A stretch of DNA of 35,441 nt. It comes from Chloroflexota bacterium (GTDB lineage Bacteria > Chloroflexota > Anaerolineae > Anaerolineales > E44-bin32). Positions within the stretch are counted from its first letter, which is position 1. Every line of letters begins with the position of its first letter. The position numbers and the translations under genes are program-made. Of the stretch, positions 7,528 through 14,973 are shown one piece after another. The notes under the pieces were generated by a model. The model made no database searches and was not told the DNA's origin. It saw nothing but the letters and a program-made list of their open reading frames with translations. The stretch is taken from assembly GCA_027298025.1 (NCBI GenBank), contig JAPUGV010000101.1:1-35441 (forward strand). The letters are read 5' to 3'.

Positions 7528-8388
7528 ATGTCCAAAGTTCCCAGAGCTGTTGAACAGGTAATTGAGCCGCAAATGGTGATAGAAGGCGCCGGCGTGCTGC
7601 TGCGTCGCTCTTTCGGTCCCAGCAGGGAGAATCCCTTCGATCCCTTCCTTTTGTTTGACCACTTTGCTTTTAACGATCCGATCGAGGGACCGCTGGTCGG
7701 CTTTCCGATGCATCCGCACCGGGGGATCGAGACCGTCACTTACATGCTGGAGGGTAACACCCGCCACCGTGACAGCCTGGGGAATATGGGTGTCATCGGC
7801 CCGGGCGATGTACAGTGGATGACGAGCGGGCGCGGCATTATGCATGAGGAGATGCCCAAACGCGGACCGGAAGGCACGGTTTATGGTTTTCAATTGTGGG
7901 TCAATCTTCCCGCAGCAGAGAAGATGGGATCGCCACGCTACCAAGAGGTGAGCTCAGAGACGATTCCGACCGCGGGGGAGAACGGGGCAAAGGTGCGTGT
8001 AGTGGCGGGCCAATATGCCGGTGTGTCGGGACCCGTTACGGAAATTTCCGCACAGCCGCAATATATGGATGTGACGTTGAAGGCAGGAGAGGAATTCTCG
8101 CTGCCGGTGCCCAACGGCCACACCGTCATTGCTTATGTCTTCGAAGGTCGAGGCCTCTTCGGGGATGGCGTGGATCAAATAGTTGAGGCGGTCCGAATGC
8201 TCGCTTTTGGGGAGGGCGATCGGATCCTGGCCCGAGCGGTTCCGAACTCCCATGTCCGTTTCATGCTCATCGCCGGCGCGCCTTTTGGTGAACCCATTGT
8301 GCCCTACGGCCCCTTTGTGATGAACACCGAAGCCGAAATCAAGCAGGCCCTGGCGGATTTGCGAAACGGCACCTTTGTGCAGAACTGA
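7528..8388 (+). CDS. Pirin family protein (bicupin)
   Basis: The protein (286 aa from ATG 7528; the track uses TTG 7501) starts MSKVPRAVEQVIEPQMVIEG, where pirins normally begin. The N-terminal cupin has the metal-binding set HPHRGIETVTYMLEG and, later, GRGIMHEEMP, giving the expected three His and one Glu. VYGFQLWVNLP ends that cupin, and the C-terminal cupin has the family's MDVTLKAGEEFSLPVPNGH. Pirins bind Fe or Ni; some act as quercetin 2,3-dioxygenases and others as redox-sensitive regulators, so the role here is open. It appears to be a single-gene unit on the plus strand with about 190 bp of non-coding DNA after it. Confidence 0.92.
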   Translation: MSKVPRAVEQVIEPQMVIEGAGVLLRRSFGPSRENPFDPFLLFDHFAFNDPIEGPLVGFPMHPHRGIETVTYMLEGNTRHRDSLGNMGVIGPGDVQWMTSGRGIMHEEMPKRGPEGTVYGFQLWVNLPAAEKMGSPRYQEVSSETIPTAGENGAKVRVVAGQYAGVSGPVTEISAQPQYMDVTLKAGEEFSLPVPNGHTVIAYVFEGRGLFGDGVDQIVEAVRMLAFGEGDRILARAVPNSHVRFMLIAGAPFGEPIVPYGPFVMNTEAEIKQALADLRNGTFVQN

Positions 8389-8578
8389 GGTAGCTTCGCG
8401 CCTGCTATTCCAGTTTCAGGAAAGCAAGTAATGAGCGGTGCATCCAGCGCCTCTCGCTTCCAGGCACCGATCCAGGAATCCCTAGAATTCGAGTGTACTT
8501 TGCGGCTGCACTTGCGACCTCGCGATCATTTGCCCTGCGAGACGATGACGATGCGCACCCGCTCGACCTAGCAACAAT

Positions 8579-9745
8579 ATGGCAAGAAAAAGACGTATTT
8601 TCGGCCTCATCGGTCTCGGCCTCTTAGCCGTCCTCTTGGTAGGAGGTTACCTGGCTTACCGTGCAATTTCCAGCCGAGTGAACCTGGTGGGGATACTCGC
8701 CACAGGCGATGTGGCTCAGATCAGACTGCCGGATGGCTTTGTAATCGAAATCTTCGCAGAGGGACTGGATCGCCCGAGATTCATAGACTTCGGTCCAGAG
8801 GGAAAACTATATGTAGCGGAGCGCGGAGCCAATCGGATCATAATCTTGGAAGACAGGGATGGTGATGGGCGCTCTGATGCGCAATTTGTATTTGCCGATA
8901 ACGTCCCGAGCCCGCACAGCGTGGTGTTTCATGAGGGTGCCTGGTATGTCGGAGTACCGAGTGGCGTTTTTCGGTTTACGGATCACGACGGCGATGGCCA
9001 GGCAGATGAGCGAATAGCGCTCATCGATGACTTTCCGACCTCCGGCCACAGTACACGCACGGTTGAGTTTCTCAAAGACGGACGCATGGTCGTATCTGTC
9101 GGCTCCAGCTGCAACGTTTGTGAAGAGCGGGACGCTCGCCGCGCGGCCGTTCTGGTCTACGACAATGCGGCTGCAGAGGGGGAAAAGCTTCTCGCGACCG
9201 GTCTGCGAAACGCAGTAGGGTTGACGCTCCATCCCGACACTGGAGTACTCTGGGCCACCAACAACGGCCGCGACCTGATGGGGGATGACCTCCCCCCGGA
9301 TACCATCTATCTCGTCAGGGAGGGCGCCGATTATGGTTGGCCACAATGTCACAGCGGCCGAATCCTCGACCCGGATTACGGCTACGAAGGAGCCTGCGAC
9401 AATGCCGAAGCGCCCATCGCCGAGATGCAGGCTCATTCGGCGCCACTCGGCCTGGTCTTCTATGTAGGGGATGCCTTTCCCGAGCCTTATCGAGACGACC
9501 TTTTTATTGCCTATCATGGGTCCTGGAATCGCAGCATCCCAACTGGCTACAAGGTGGTCCGGCTGCCCTTCGAGGGATCCGAGCCCGGCTCGGAAGTTGT
9601 CGACTTTGCGACCGGTTGGCTCGAAGAGGATCTGGAGACGGTGACCGGTCGCCCGGTGGGGTTAGCCGTTGGCCCGGATGGGGCACTCTACGTGAGCGAT
9701 GATTCGGGAGGCTTCATTTATCGGATTGCGTATACGGGGGGGTGA
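8579..9745 (+). CDS. Membrane-anchored sorbosone-dehydrogenase-like beta-propeller (SGL/GSDH family)
   Basis: The 388-aa protein starts with a basic, hydrophobic segment (RIFGLIGLGLLAVLLVGGYL) that would act as an uncleaved anchor or signal peptide, putting the rest outside. The domain begins LPDGFVIEIFAEGLDRPR, the start typical of PQQ-type sugar dehydrogenases of the sorbosone dehydrogenase group. The group's SVGSSCNVCEE motif and YGWPQCHSG motif follow at about residues 173 and 252. The fold is a six-bladed propeller that uses PQQ in characterised members, but many relatives are untested. The ATG at 8579 lacks a strong ribosome site. A small unknown gene follows 19 bp later and may be co-transcribed. 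Confidence 0.82.
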   Translation: MARKRRIFGLIGLGLLAVLLVGGYLAYRAISSRVNLVGILATGDVAQIRLPDGFVIEIFAEGLDRPRFIDFGPEGKLYVAERGANRIIILEDRDGDGRSDAQFVFADNVPSPHSVVFHEGAWYVGVPSGVFRFTDHDGDGQADERIALIDDFPTSGHSTRTVEFLKDGRMVVSVGSSCNVCEERDARRAAVLVYDNAAAEGEKLLATGLRNAVGLTLHPDTGVLWATNNGRDLMGDDLPPDTIYLVREGADYGWPQCHSGRILDPDYGYEGACDNAEAPIAEMQAHSAPLGLVFYVGDAFPEPYRDDLFIAYHGSWNRSIPTGYKVVRLPFEGSEPGSEVVDFATGWLEEDLETVTGRPVGLAVGPDGALYVSDDSGGFIYRIAYTGG

Positions 9746-9764
9746 CGATTTGGAGGGAGCTCAA

Positions 9765-10151
9765 ATGCGCCGTTCTTCTGATGTTCTCGCGGTTCGGGCA
9801 ATCGGTGAGCCGAATGCGTACGAAATTGCGGTCGAAGTAGCCAGCCCGGATACCGGATGTGACCAGTACACTGATTGGTGGGAGGTCGTCTCCGAAGATG
9901 GCGATTTAATCTACCGCCGCACGTTGCTTCACAGCCATGTCAACGAACAACCCTTCACGCGAACGGGAGGTCCTGTACCTATTAGATCTGACGCCGTGGT
10001 TGTGGTCCGCGCCCACATGCACCCTTGGGGCTACGGAGGAAGGGCGATGCGGGGAAGCGTTGCGAACGGCTTCGTGGCTTGGGATGCTGCGGCTGACTTT
10101 GGGCATGGTTTAGCGGAAGCTCCTCCTCAACCCCCCGATTGTGCATTCTAG
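9765..10151 (+). CDS. Conserved-looking hypothetical protein
   Basis: The track frame begins at 9699 inside the propeller gene, but GGAGGGA (9752-9758) sits 6 bp before the ATG at 9765, giving 128 aa. The sequence holds an aromatic core, CDQYTDWWEVVSEDGDLIYR, followed by LLHSHVNEQPFTRTGGPVP and RAHMHPWGYGG, which look like conserved functional stretches (several His, Trp and Asp). I recall similar sequences annotated only as hypothetical. No signal peptide or membrane segment is seen. Its close spacing to the propeller gene suggests co-expression. The function is not assigned. Confidence 0.7.
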   Translation: MRRSSDVLAVRAIGEPNAYEIAVEVASPDTGCDQYTDWWEVVSEDGDLIYRRTLLHSHVNEQPFTRTGGPVPIRSDAVVVVRAHMHPWGYGGRAMRGSVANGFVAWDAAADFGHGLAEAPPQPPDCAF

Positions 10152-10303
10152 GCCCCCAGTACAGCGGTTCTAGCACCACCCCGGCCGAACCTCCAACCAC
10201 ATAGTTCTATTGTGCTTACTGCAAAACCTCGCTATATGTAGTCTTGCATGCGCGCTGACTGCGCATAACTTTACATAAACTTATCAAAGAGGACGAATTG
10301 GCA
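10152..10303. promoter_or_regulatory. Intergenic region with short inverted repeat before the TPR gene
   Basis: The gap contains an inverted repeat ATGCGC-GCTGACT-GCGCAT (10248-10266) followed by an AT-rich stretch (AACTTTACATAAACTTATC) where a promoter could lie, but no clear -35/-10 pair is seen. The repeat is a possible operator or small hairpin. No gene fits. Confidence 0.3.
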
Positions 10304-11314
10304 ATGGTCGTCGCTCAGCAAGAAATAGAGCAAGCCAGAGCGCTCGCTCGACAGGGAAATTCTCAAGCTGCCATCGCGTTGCTCAGCAAGCTTATCCAGC
10401 GTGATGCGGGCAACGTGGAGGCCTGGCTGGCACTGGCAGTTGTGGTCGAGGAGCCGGATCGCGTCGAGTTTTGCCTGCAGAAAGTGCTAAACCTCGATCC
10501 AGGCAACGCGGCCGCGATCGAGACGCTGTCCAGGTTGGAGCGTGGTAGGGGTTCTTTCAGCCTCAGCGGGGACAAGCCGCGGGAAAAATCAATCGATGCG
10601 GCTCAGCAGCAGGATCCAGCAGCTGAGCGTGGACATCGTGGGGCTCCCGAAGAAATCGAATCGGATAGCCAGCCTGCCGCTTCCAAACAGGACCATGCGA
10701 ACCGCGTTCGATCACACGAAACTTCTACTCCACCCGCGAGGCGGGCTGCAGCCGAACCCCGGAGGCAAACGGTCGCCGCGGCTTCACCATCAGCTACGCC
10801 GTCTGTTCAGGGCTTACTAGCCCAAGGCGGCAAGCTGCTATCGTCCTTCGGCCGGACAGACCTCATTCTCATCGGGCTGACCGTGTTTGTCGGTCTGATG
10901 CTGTGCGGCTTGGTGGGGGCGGCCGTCATTGGCAAATCCCTGTTTTCTAACCAGCCGGCAGAATCACCGGACGAGGTGGTACAAGTCGTATTCGACAACG
11001 TCATCGCCGCGAATCGCGAGGACCTGGGTGCCTACATGGCCACCATCCACCCGGATAGCCCGCGGTACAACGCGACACAAACTTCCATTCGAAGCGCGTT
11101 TTCCCTCTACGACCTTTCATATGAGATCTTCATTCCAGAGATGATAGAGCAGGATAAATTCGAAGCGATCATCTCGTTTGTCCTCACTACCCGCAAGGTA
11201 CAGGGTCCCGCGTTTCAAAACAACACGGTGACAGGCGAGATGACTCTTCGGAAGTATGATGGAGAGTGGAGAATTTACGATCAGAGAGTGGATAACATCC
11301 AATATCTGAACTGA
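10304..11314 (+). CDS. TPR membrane protein with extracytoplasmic C-terminal domain
   Basis: ATG 10304 is preferred over the track's TTG 10298 because AAAGAGGA (10286-10293) is then 10 bp upstream. Residues 5-85 form tetratricopeptide repeats (ALARQGNSQAAIALLSKLIQ, then NVEAWLALAVVVEEPDRVEF). A charged, low-complexity linker rich in Gln, Pro and Ala follows. A single membrane helix (LILIGLTVFVGLMLCGLVGA) lies near residue 190-210. The last 110 residues resemble an NTF2/DUF4878-like fold (VVQVVFDNVIAANREDLGAYMATIHP, WRIYDQRVDN). The TPR part should be cytoplasmic and the C-terminal domain outside. This architecture is common in Chloroflexota; the partner is unknown. Confidence 0.75.
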   Translation: MVVAQQEIEQARALARQGNSQAAIALLSKLIQRDAGNVEAWLALAVVVEEPDRVEFCLQKVLNLDPGNAAAIETLSRLERGRGSFSLSGDKPREKSIDAAQQQDPAAERGHRGAPEEIESDSQPAASKQDHANRVRSHETSTPPARRAAAEPRRQTVAAASPSATPSVQGLLAQGGKLLSSFGRTDLILIGLTVFVGLMLCGLVGAAVIGKSLFSNQPAESPDEVVQVVFDNVIAANREDLGAYMATIHPDSPRYNATQTSIRSAFSLYDLSYEIFIPEMIEQDKFEAIISFVLTTRKVQGPAFQNNTVTGEMTLRKYDGEWRIYDQRVDNIQYLN

Positions 11315-11321
11315 TCGCTCC

Positions 11322-11753
11322 TTAAGCGGGTTCTATGTGGGGAGCTCCGGTTCCCGTCTCCAGATAATCTTTGAGGCTCTGCAGATAAATTGCCCAGGAA
11401 AAGTTGATGCTGGGGAATGGGCCTTCAATCGATGGCCAGCCCCGGTGGCCAAACAACAGCTTAGTCCCGCCTTCTTCCGGGAGAAGATCCCAGGTAACCG
11501 TCGTTCCCGTCCAGCCTGGGACCGGAGAGTCGACTGCCGACCACACAACACGCTCGCCTGGGGTCAGCTCATCAATCTTCATTTTGAAAACCATCTTGCC
11601 GCCCTCAAAGATGAAGTCGGCTTCGGATCCCACCTCTGGGGTAGCCGTGTTTGTGTCGGTCCACCAGCTAGCCAATCCTTGCTGTTCTGTCAGAGCGGCA
11701 AATAATGCCTCAGGACTGACTCCAATCGTTACCTCATGCACCATGTCAGCCAT
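11322..11753 (-). CDS. SRPBCC (AHSA1/START-like) protein 1
   Basis: The 143-aa protein from ATG 11753 is supported by AGGAGG 6 bp upstream; the track's start eight codons earlier would lie in the ribosome site. The SRPBCC pattern is clear: EVTIGVSPEALFAALTEQQG, WWTDTN, and the C-terminal YLQSLKDYLETG. Such proteins form a deep hydrophobic cavity for a lipid-like or aromatic ligand; the ligand here is unknown. It belongs to the ArsR cluster but has its own promoter with a palindromic operator, so it may be controlled in parallel with the arsR/SRPBCC pair upstream. Confidence 0.88.
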   Translation of the reverse strand: MADMVHEVTIGVSPEALFAALTEQQGLASWWTDTNTATPEVGSEADFIFEGGKMVFKMKIDELTPGERVVWSAVDSPVPGWTGTTVTWDLLPEEGGTKLLFGHRGWPSIEGPFPSINFSWAIYLQSLKDYLETGTGAPHIEPA

Positions 11754-11765
11754 TAGTAACCTCCT

Positions 11766-11797
11766 AATAATATTCAACCGAATGGTTGAATATTATT
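11766..11797. promoter_or_regulatory. ArsR-type operator at the SRPBCC 1 promoter (perfect 14-bp inverted repeat)
   Basis: AATAATATTCAACC (11766-11779), GAAT, GGTTGAATATTATT (11784-11797) is a perfect 14-bp inverted repeat. It overlaps the -10 hexamer TAATAT (11795-11790, minus strand) and the predicted transcription start. The central core TTCAACC-N4-GGTTGAA recurs at the arsR start codon, which makes it a likely binding site for that repressor. Confidence 0.7.
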
Positions 11798-11818
11798 CGA
11801 TGACCCCGCGTTTGTCAA
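11790..11818 (-). promoter_or_regulatory. Promoter of SRPBCC 1 (TTGACA-17-TAATAT)
   Basis: On the minus strand TTGACA (11818-11813) is followed by a 17-bp spacer and TAATAT (11795-11790). The -35 is a perfect consensus match. The element lies only 18 bp past the stop of the upstream SRPBCC 2 gene, showing that this gene can be transcribed independently of the upstream pair. Confidence 0.65.
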
Positions 11819-11835
11819 GATGGGGCTGATCAGAG

Positions 11836-12285
11836 CTAATTGAGCAGGGTGATGATCACGTCGAGGCAGCCATCCCAGCCTCCTTCGTGGGCCGCCCGGA
11901 CACCTAGGTCGAGGAATCCTTGATGGACGATGACGACTTCCGTTTCATTTCCCATTTTTCGAAATTCAACAGAGACTTTGGTTTCAGGGGAGCGTCCGGC
12001 CTCGTTTTCGATTATCCAGGTAAAGATCAGCTGATCGGGTTCACGGATAGTCAGAAAGGTGCCACGGATCTTGGAGTTTACGCCTTCTGGGCTCGTTACC
12101 GTGTATTCGTAATGTCCGCCTTCGCGGAGATCGATGGAGGCCTGCGGAACGCTCGTCGCCGACCCACCCAACCAGTGTCGAACCTGTTCGGGATCTGTCC
12201 AGGTATCGAACACCGCTTGAGGCGGCGCAGGCACGCGGCGTCTGACCTCGAGTGCCGGAATCGTGGTTGGAACCTCTGCGCTCAT
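11836..12285 (-). CDS. SRPBCC (AHSA1-like) protein 2
   Basis: The 149-aa protein has the AHSA1/SRPBCC pattern: VRRVPAPPQAVFDTWTDPEQ, VRHWLGG, and FLTIREPDQLIFTWIIENE, with the usual C-terminal helix shortened to DGCLDVIITLLN. Its start ATG overlaps the stop of arsR (ATGA type), so the two are one translation-coupled unit. ArsR-SRPBCC pairs are widespread and usually repress themselves; the ligand is commonly thought to be a hydrophobic small molecule, but it is not known here. Confidence 0.88.
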   Translation of the reverse strand: MSAEVPTTIPALEVRRRVPAPPQAVFDTWTDPEQVRHWLGGSATSVPQASIDLREGGHYEYTVTSPEGVNSKIRGTFLTIREPDQLIFTWIIENEAGRSPETKVSVEFRKMGNETEVVIVHQGFLDLGVRAAHEGGWDGCLDVIITLLN

Positions 12286-12611
12286 GAGCGCCGCTCCAAA
12301 AGCCCCGCCAGCGAATCCAAGCTTTCGTCCCAGAAGTCCTGGTAAGCGCCCAACCAGCCAAAAGCATCAAGCAGTGGCGATGCCTCGAGTGAAATGTGGT
12401 GCGTTCGGCCGATCCTTCTCCGCCGCACCAACCCTGCGCGCTCAAGGATTTGAATATGCTTGGAGATAGCTGCGAGAGAGATCTCATGCGGCCGGGCGAG
12501 CTCGCCTACGGTGGCCTCTCCCAGGACTAGGGTCGCAAGCAAGGCGCGGCGGGTTGGATCGGAGAGTGCTCCAAATGTGGCATCGAGCTCGGAGATTGAA
12601 TATTCAACCAT
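12282..12611 (-). CDS. ArsR family winged-helix repressor
   Basis: The 109-aa protein starts at ATG 12611, not at the track's 12647 (that would lie inside the -35 box). It has the ArsR beginning ATFGALSDPTRRALLATL, a recognition helix around EISLAAISKHIQILERAGLV and the wing RRRRIGRTHHISLE. No metal-binding ELCVCDL motif is present, so it is a non-metal ArsR of the type paired with SRPBCC genes. The start codon lies within a palindrome that overlaps its own -10, so autorepression is expected. It is divergent from the aminotransferase. Confidence 0.9.
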   Translation of the reverse strand: MVEYSISELDATFGALSDPTRRALLATLVLGEATVGELARPHEISLAAISKHIQILERAGLVRRRRIGRTHHISLEASPLLDAFGWLGAYQDFWDESLDSLAGLLERRS

Positions 12612-12623
12612 ATGGTTAACAAT
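12601..12623. promoter_or_regulatory. ArsR-type operator overlapping the arsR start codon
   Basis: TATTCAACC-ATAT-GGTTAACAAT repeats the core of the 11766-11797 palindrome (TTCAACC-N4-GGTT), with one arm degenerate (GGTTAAC instead of GGTTGAA). It covers the arsR ATG and overlaps the -10 box. The weaker arm could give lower repressor affinity at arsR than at SRPBCC 1. Confidence 0.6.
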
Positions 12624-12647
12624 AAGGCCACGGAACAGGTCTGTCAA
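12619..12647 (-). promoter_or_regulatory. Promoter of arsR (TTGACA-17-TATTGT), predicted leaderless
   Basis: On the minus strand TTGACA (12647-12642) is followed by 17 bp and TATTGT (12624-12619). Exactly 7 bp separate the -10 from the A of the arsR ATG, so transcription would begin at or next to the start codon and the message would be leaderless. The architecture matches the SRPBCC 1 promoter in -35, spacer length and operator position. Confidence 0.65.
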
Positions 12648-12703
12648 GGAGCTTCGTGCGGAGCCAATATAGGTTGCGGGACTTTATTCCCGGCGAGCGT
12701 CCA

Positions 12704-12709
12704 TATAAT
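12704..12709 (+). promoter_or_regulatory. Candidate -10 box of the aminotransferase gene
   Basis: A consensus TATAAT lies 69 bp before the ATG at 12779. The -35 region (around 12681-12688, ACTTTATT) is a poor match, so the assignment rests on the -10 only. Confidence 0.4.
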
Positions 12710-12778
12710 CTCAATAGTACGATCTTCGGCCGAGTCACGGGACTGTCCGATCGCCGCAACTATCGAAAGTGAGGATCC

Positions 12779-13930
12779 ATGCCCCAGACTGCGAAACACC
12801 TAAACCTATTTACTGAATCTGTTATCCGCGAAATGACACGCGTGGCCAACGAGCACGGCGCGATCAACCTCTCCCAGGGATTTCCAGATTTCTCTCCCCC
12901 CGCAGAACTCGTGAAGGCTGCAGAACGCGCAATTCAGGGCGACCATCACCAATACGCCGTGACCTGGGGCGCGCCTCGTTTTCGGCAGGCGCTGGCCCAC
13001 AAGCAATCTCGCTTCATGGGCATAGAGATCGACCCGGATGCGCACATCACGGTCACCTGCGGAAGCACCGAGGCCATGATGACCGCTATGATGACCGTAT
13101 GCGACCCCGGCGATAAGGTAATCGTCTTCTCACCTTTCTACGAAAACTACGGACCCGACACGATCCTCTCCGGCGCCGAGCCGATATTCGTGCCCCTACG
13201 ACCCCCGGAATTCCGCTTCGACGACGACGAGCTGCGGGCCGCATTCGAGCAAGGGGTGAAGGCGCTCATCCTCTGCAATCCGTCGAATCCAACCGGCAAG
13301 GTCTTCAGCCGGGCGGAACTGCAGACTATTGCAGACCTCGCCCAAGAGCACGATGCGTTTGTCATCACGGACGAAGTTTACGAACACATCGTTTATTCGC
13401 CCCACCAGCACACCTATATCGCCACCTTGCCGGGAATGTTTGAGCGCACGCTTTCATGTAATTCTTTATCCAAAACGTACGCAATCACCGGCTGGCGAAT
13501 CGGTTATGTGATCGCCTCGCCGGAAGTCACCGCGGGCGCCCGCAAGGTGCATGACTTTCTGACAGTCGGGGCACCTGCGCCGCTCCAGGAGGCGGCTGTT
13601 ACTGCACTCGAATTCTCCAGCGACTACTATGAAGAACTCCAAGAGGCGTACACGCGTCGGCGCGATTTGTTCCTGAGTTATCTTGAGAAGGCCAATCTGG
13701 AGTTCACCCGGCCCGAGGGGGCCTATTACGTGCTGGTTGACATCGCAGATTTTGATTTCGAGAGCGATACCGCGTTCTGCACATGGTTAGTGAAAGAGAT
13801 CGGCGTCGCCGCGGTTCCGGGTTCCAGCTTCTTCCGCGAACCGGTGAACCATCTCATCCGGTTTCACTTTGCCAAAAGCGAAAGTACTCTTTCGGCCGCC
13901 GGAGAGCGGTTGCTAAGATTGGCAGGCTAG
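12779..13930 (+). CDS. PLP-dependent class I/II aminotransferase (kynurenine/methionine type)
   Basis: The 383-aa protein has the fold-type I aminotransferase order: INLSQGFPDFSPPAELVKAA at the N-terminus, then TCGSTEAMMTAMM, LILCNPSNPTGKVF, VITDEVYEHIVY (Asp that binds the pyridine N and Tyr) and CNSLSKTYAITGWRIGYVIA with the PLP lysine, then RFHFAKSESTL with the carboxylate-binding Arg. The NPSNPTGK and TGWRIGY strings and the SQGFPDF beginning match the kynurenine/glutamine-phenylpyruvate and methionine aminotransferase-like group rather than aspartate transaminase. GTGAGGA lies just before the ATG. The donor amino acid cannot be told. The next gene follows by 22 bp. Confidence 0.92.
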   Translation: MPQTAKHLNLFTESVIREMTRVANEHGAINLSQGFPDFSPPAELVKAAERAIQGDHHQYAVTWGAPRFRQALAHKQSRFMGIEIDPDAHITVTCGSTEAMMTAMMTVCDPGDKVIVFSPFYENYGPDTILSGAEPIFVPLRPPEFRFDDDELRAAFEQGVKALILCNPSNPTGKVFSRAELQTIADLAQEHDAFVITDEVYEHIVYSPHQHTYIATLPGMFERTLSCNSLSKTYAITGWRIGYVIASPEVTAGARKVHDFLTVGAPAPLQEAAVTALEFSSDYYEELQEAYTRRRDLFLSYLEKANLEFTRPEGAYYVLVDIADFDFESDTAFCTWLVKEIGVAAVPGSSFFREPVNHLIRFHFAKSESTLSAAGERLLRLAG

Positions 13931-13952
13931 AGTTCAAACCGGGAGGCTATCC

Positions 13953-14840
13953 GTGACAGAGCCTGAAGGCGTAGATCAAGACACGGCCGACCAAGGCCAG
14001 ATCGATTCCACCGAAGTCGGGATCGTTGATGAGCTAGGGTGGGTGGGTCGCGGATTCTTCCAGCCGCTCTACAATTTGCAGTTTTATCGGGCCGCCACAC
14101 AAAAATCGCTTATCGATGCGATATTGTTCTTCATTGTCTTCGGCACGCTCCTGACGATCATCAGCACCTTCAACTTGAGCCGCAACCTACGGTCGGCTGC
14201 AGATGATATTCGGCAGGCCTTCGCCAGCGGCGAATTTCCGGAGATCGTAATCGAGAACGGCCTCGCAACCGTCCGGGCGCGCCAGCCGCTCATCTTGCTC
14301 GAGGAACCGGGAACGATCGTCATTCTCGACACCACCGGGGCCTTCCAGTCCATCGATACCAGCCGCTACTCCCAGGGCTTTCTGCTCACTCGAGACAGGC
14401 TGCATGCCTACTCTGATGGGGAATACCAGGTCGTGCAACTTCGCGATCTCAACGACATCTTTGGTAACCCGATCGTGATCAACCGAGAGACGGCACTTAA
14501 TTTCTGGCGCTCGTTCACCTCGATCTTTTCGGTGGCTGCGTTCATAGGGATTGGCCTCTGGAATTTGGCGGTTAAATTTATCTGGCTGACCTTCCTTGCG
14601 GGTCTGGTTTGGGGAGTGCTCTCCGCCTTCAATACCCGATCCGAGTATGGCCCGGTACTCACGGTCGGCATTTATGCGCTGGTGCCTGCCGTCTACCTCA
14701 GCTTCCTGCTCGGCCAAATCGGAATCAGCTTCTGCGGACTTCAGACGGGGTTGCTGTTGGTGATCTGGGTGCTGGTCGCGCGCTGGGTGTCGAAGGCGGA
14801 CGGCGCACGCGAGTCTCCTGCTCAGCTACAGGAAACCTGA
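13953..14840 (+). CDS. DUF1189-like multi-pass membrane protein
   Basis: The 295-aa protein starts at GTG 13953 with GGGAGG 6 bp upstream. A charged N-terminus leads to a first membrane segment (LIDAILFFIVFGTLLTIIST), an exported loop of about 130 residues (with REPLILLEEPGTIVILDTTG-like text), and at least four more membrane segments in the last 120 residues. This arrangement, with the loop region FASGEFPEIVIENG, matches DUF1189 proteins (relatives of MalA-like membrane proteins), whose function is not established. It follows the aminotransferase closely and may be co-transcribed. Confidence 0.75.
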   Translation: MTEPEGVDQDTADQGQIDSTEVGIVDELGWVGRGFFQPLYNLQFYRAATQKSLIDAILFFIVFGTLLTIISTFNLSRNLRSAADDIRQAFASGEFPEIVIENGLATVRARQPLILLEEPGTIVILDTTGAFQSIDTSRYSQGFLLTRDRLHAYSDGEYQVVQLRDLNDIFGNPIVINRETALNFWRSFTSIFSVAAFIGIGLWNLAVKFIWLTFLAGLVWGVLSAFNTRSEYGPVLTVGIYALVPAVYLSFLLGQIGISFCGLQTGLLLVIWVLVARWVSKADGARESPAQLQET

Positions 14841-14973
14841 TCCAACCGAAGTCCAAGCCCTAAGGATTGGCGCTTGGCCCTGGTGTAGCGCCCCAAAGTC
14901 GATCTCGATCATTCCCGCCCCATTGAGCCAGCGGCAGTGAGATATGATTCCTGCGACCGAGGAGAGGCACTCG

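Noticed and set aside
8389-8578. Gene in the gap between pirin and the propeller
   Set aside because: No ORF with coding character and no clear promoter motif.
8807-9517. 236-aa antisense ORF
   Set aside because: Shadow of the sorbosone-dehydrogenase-like gene.
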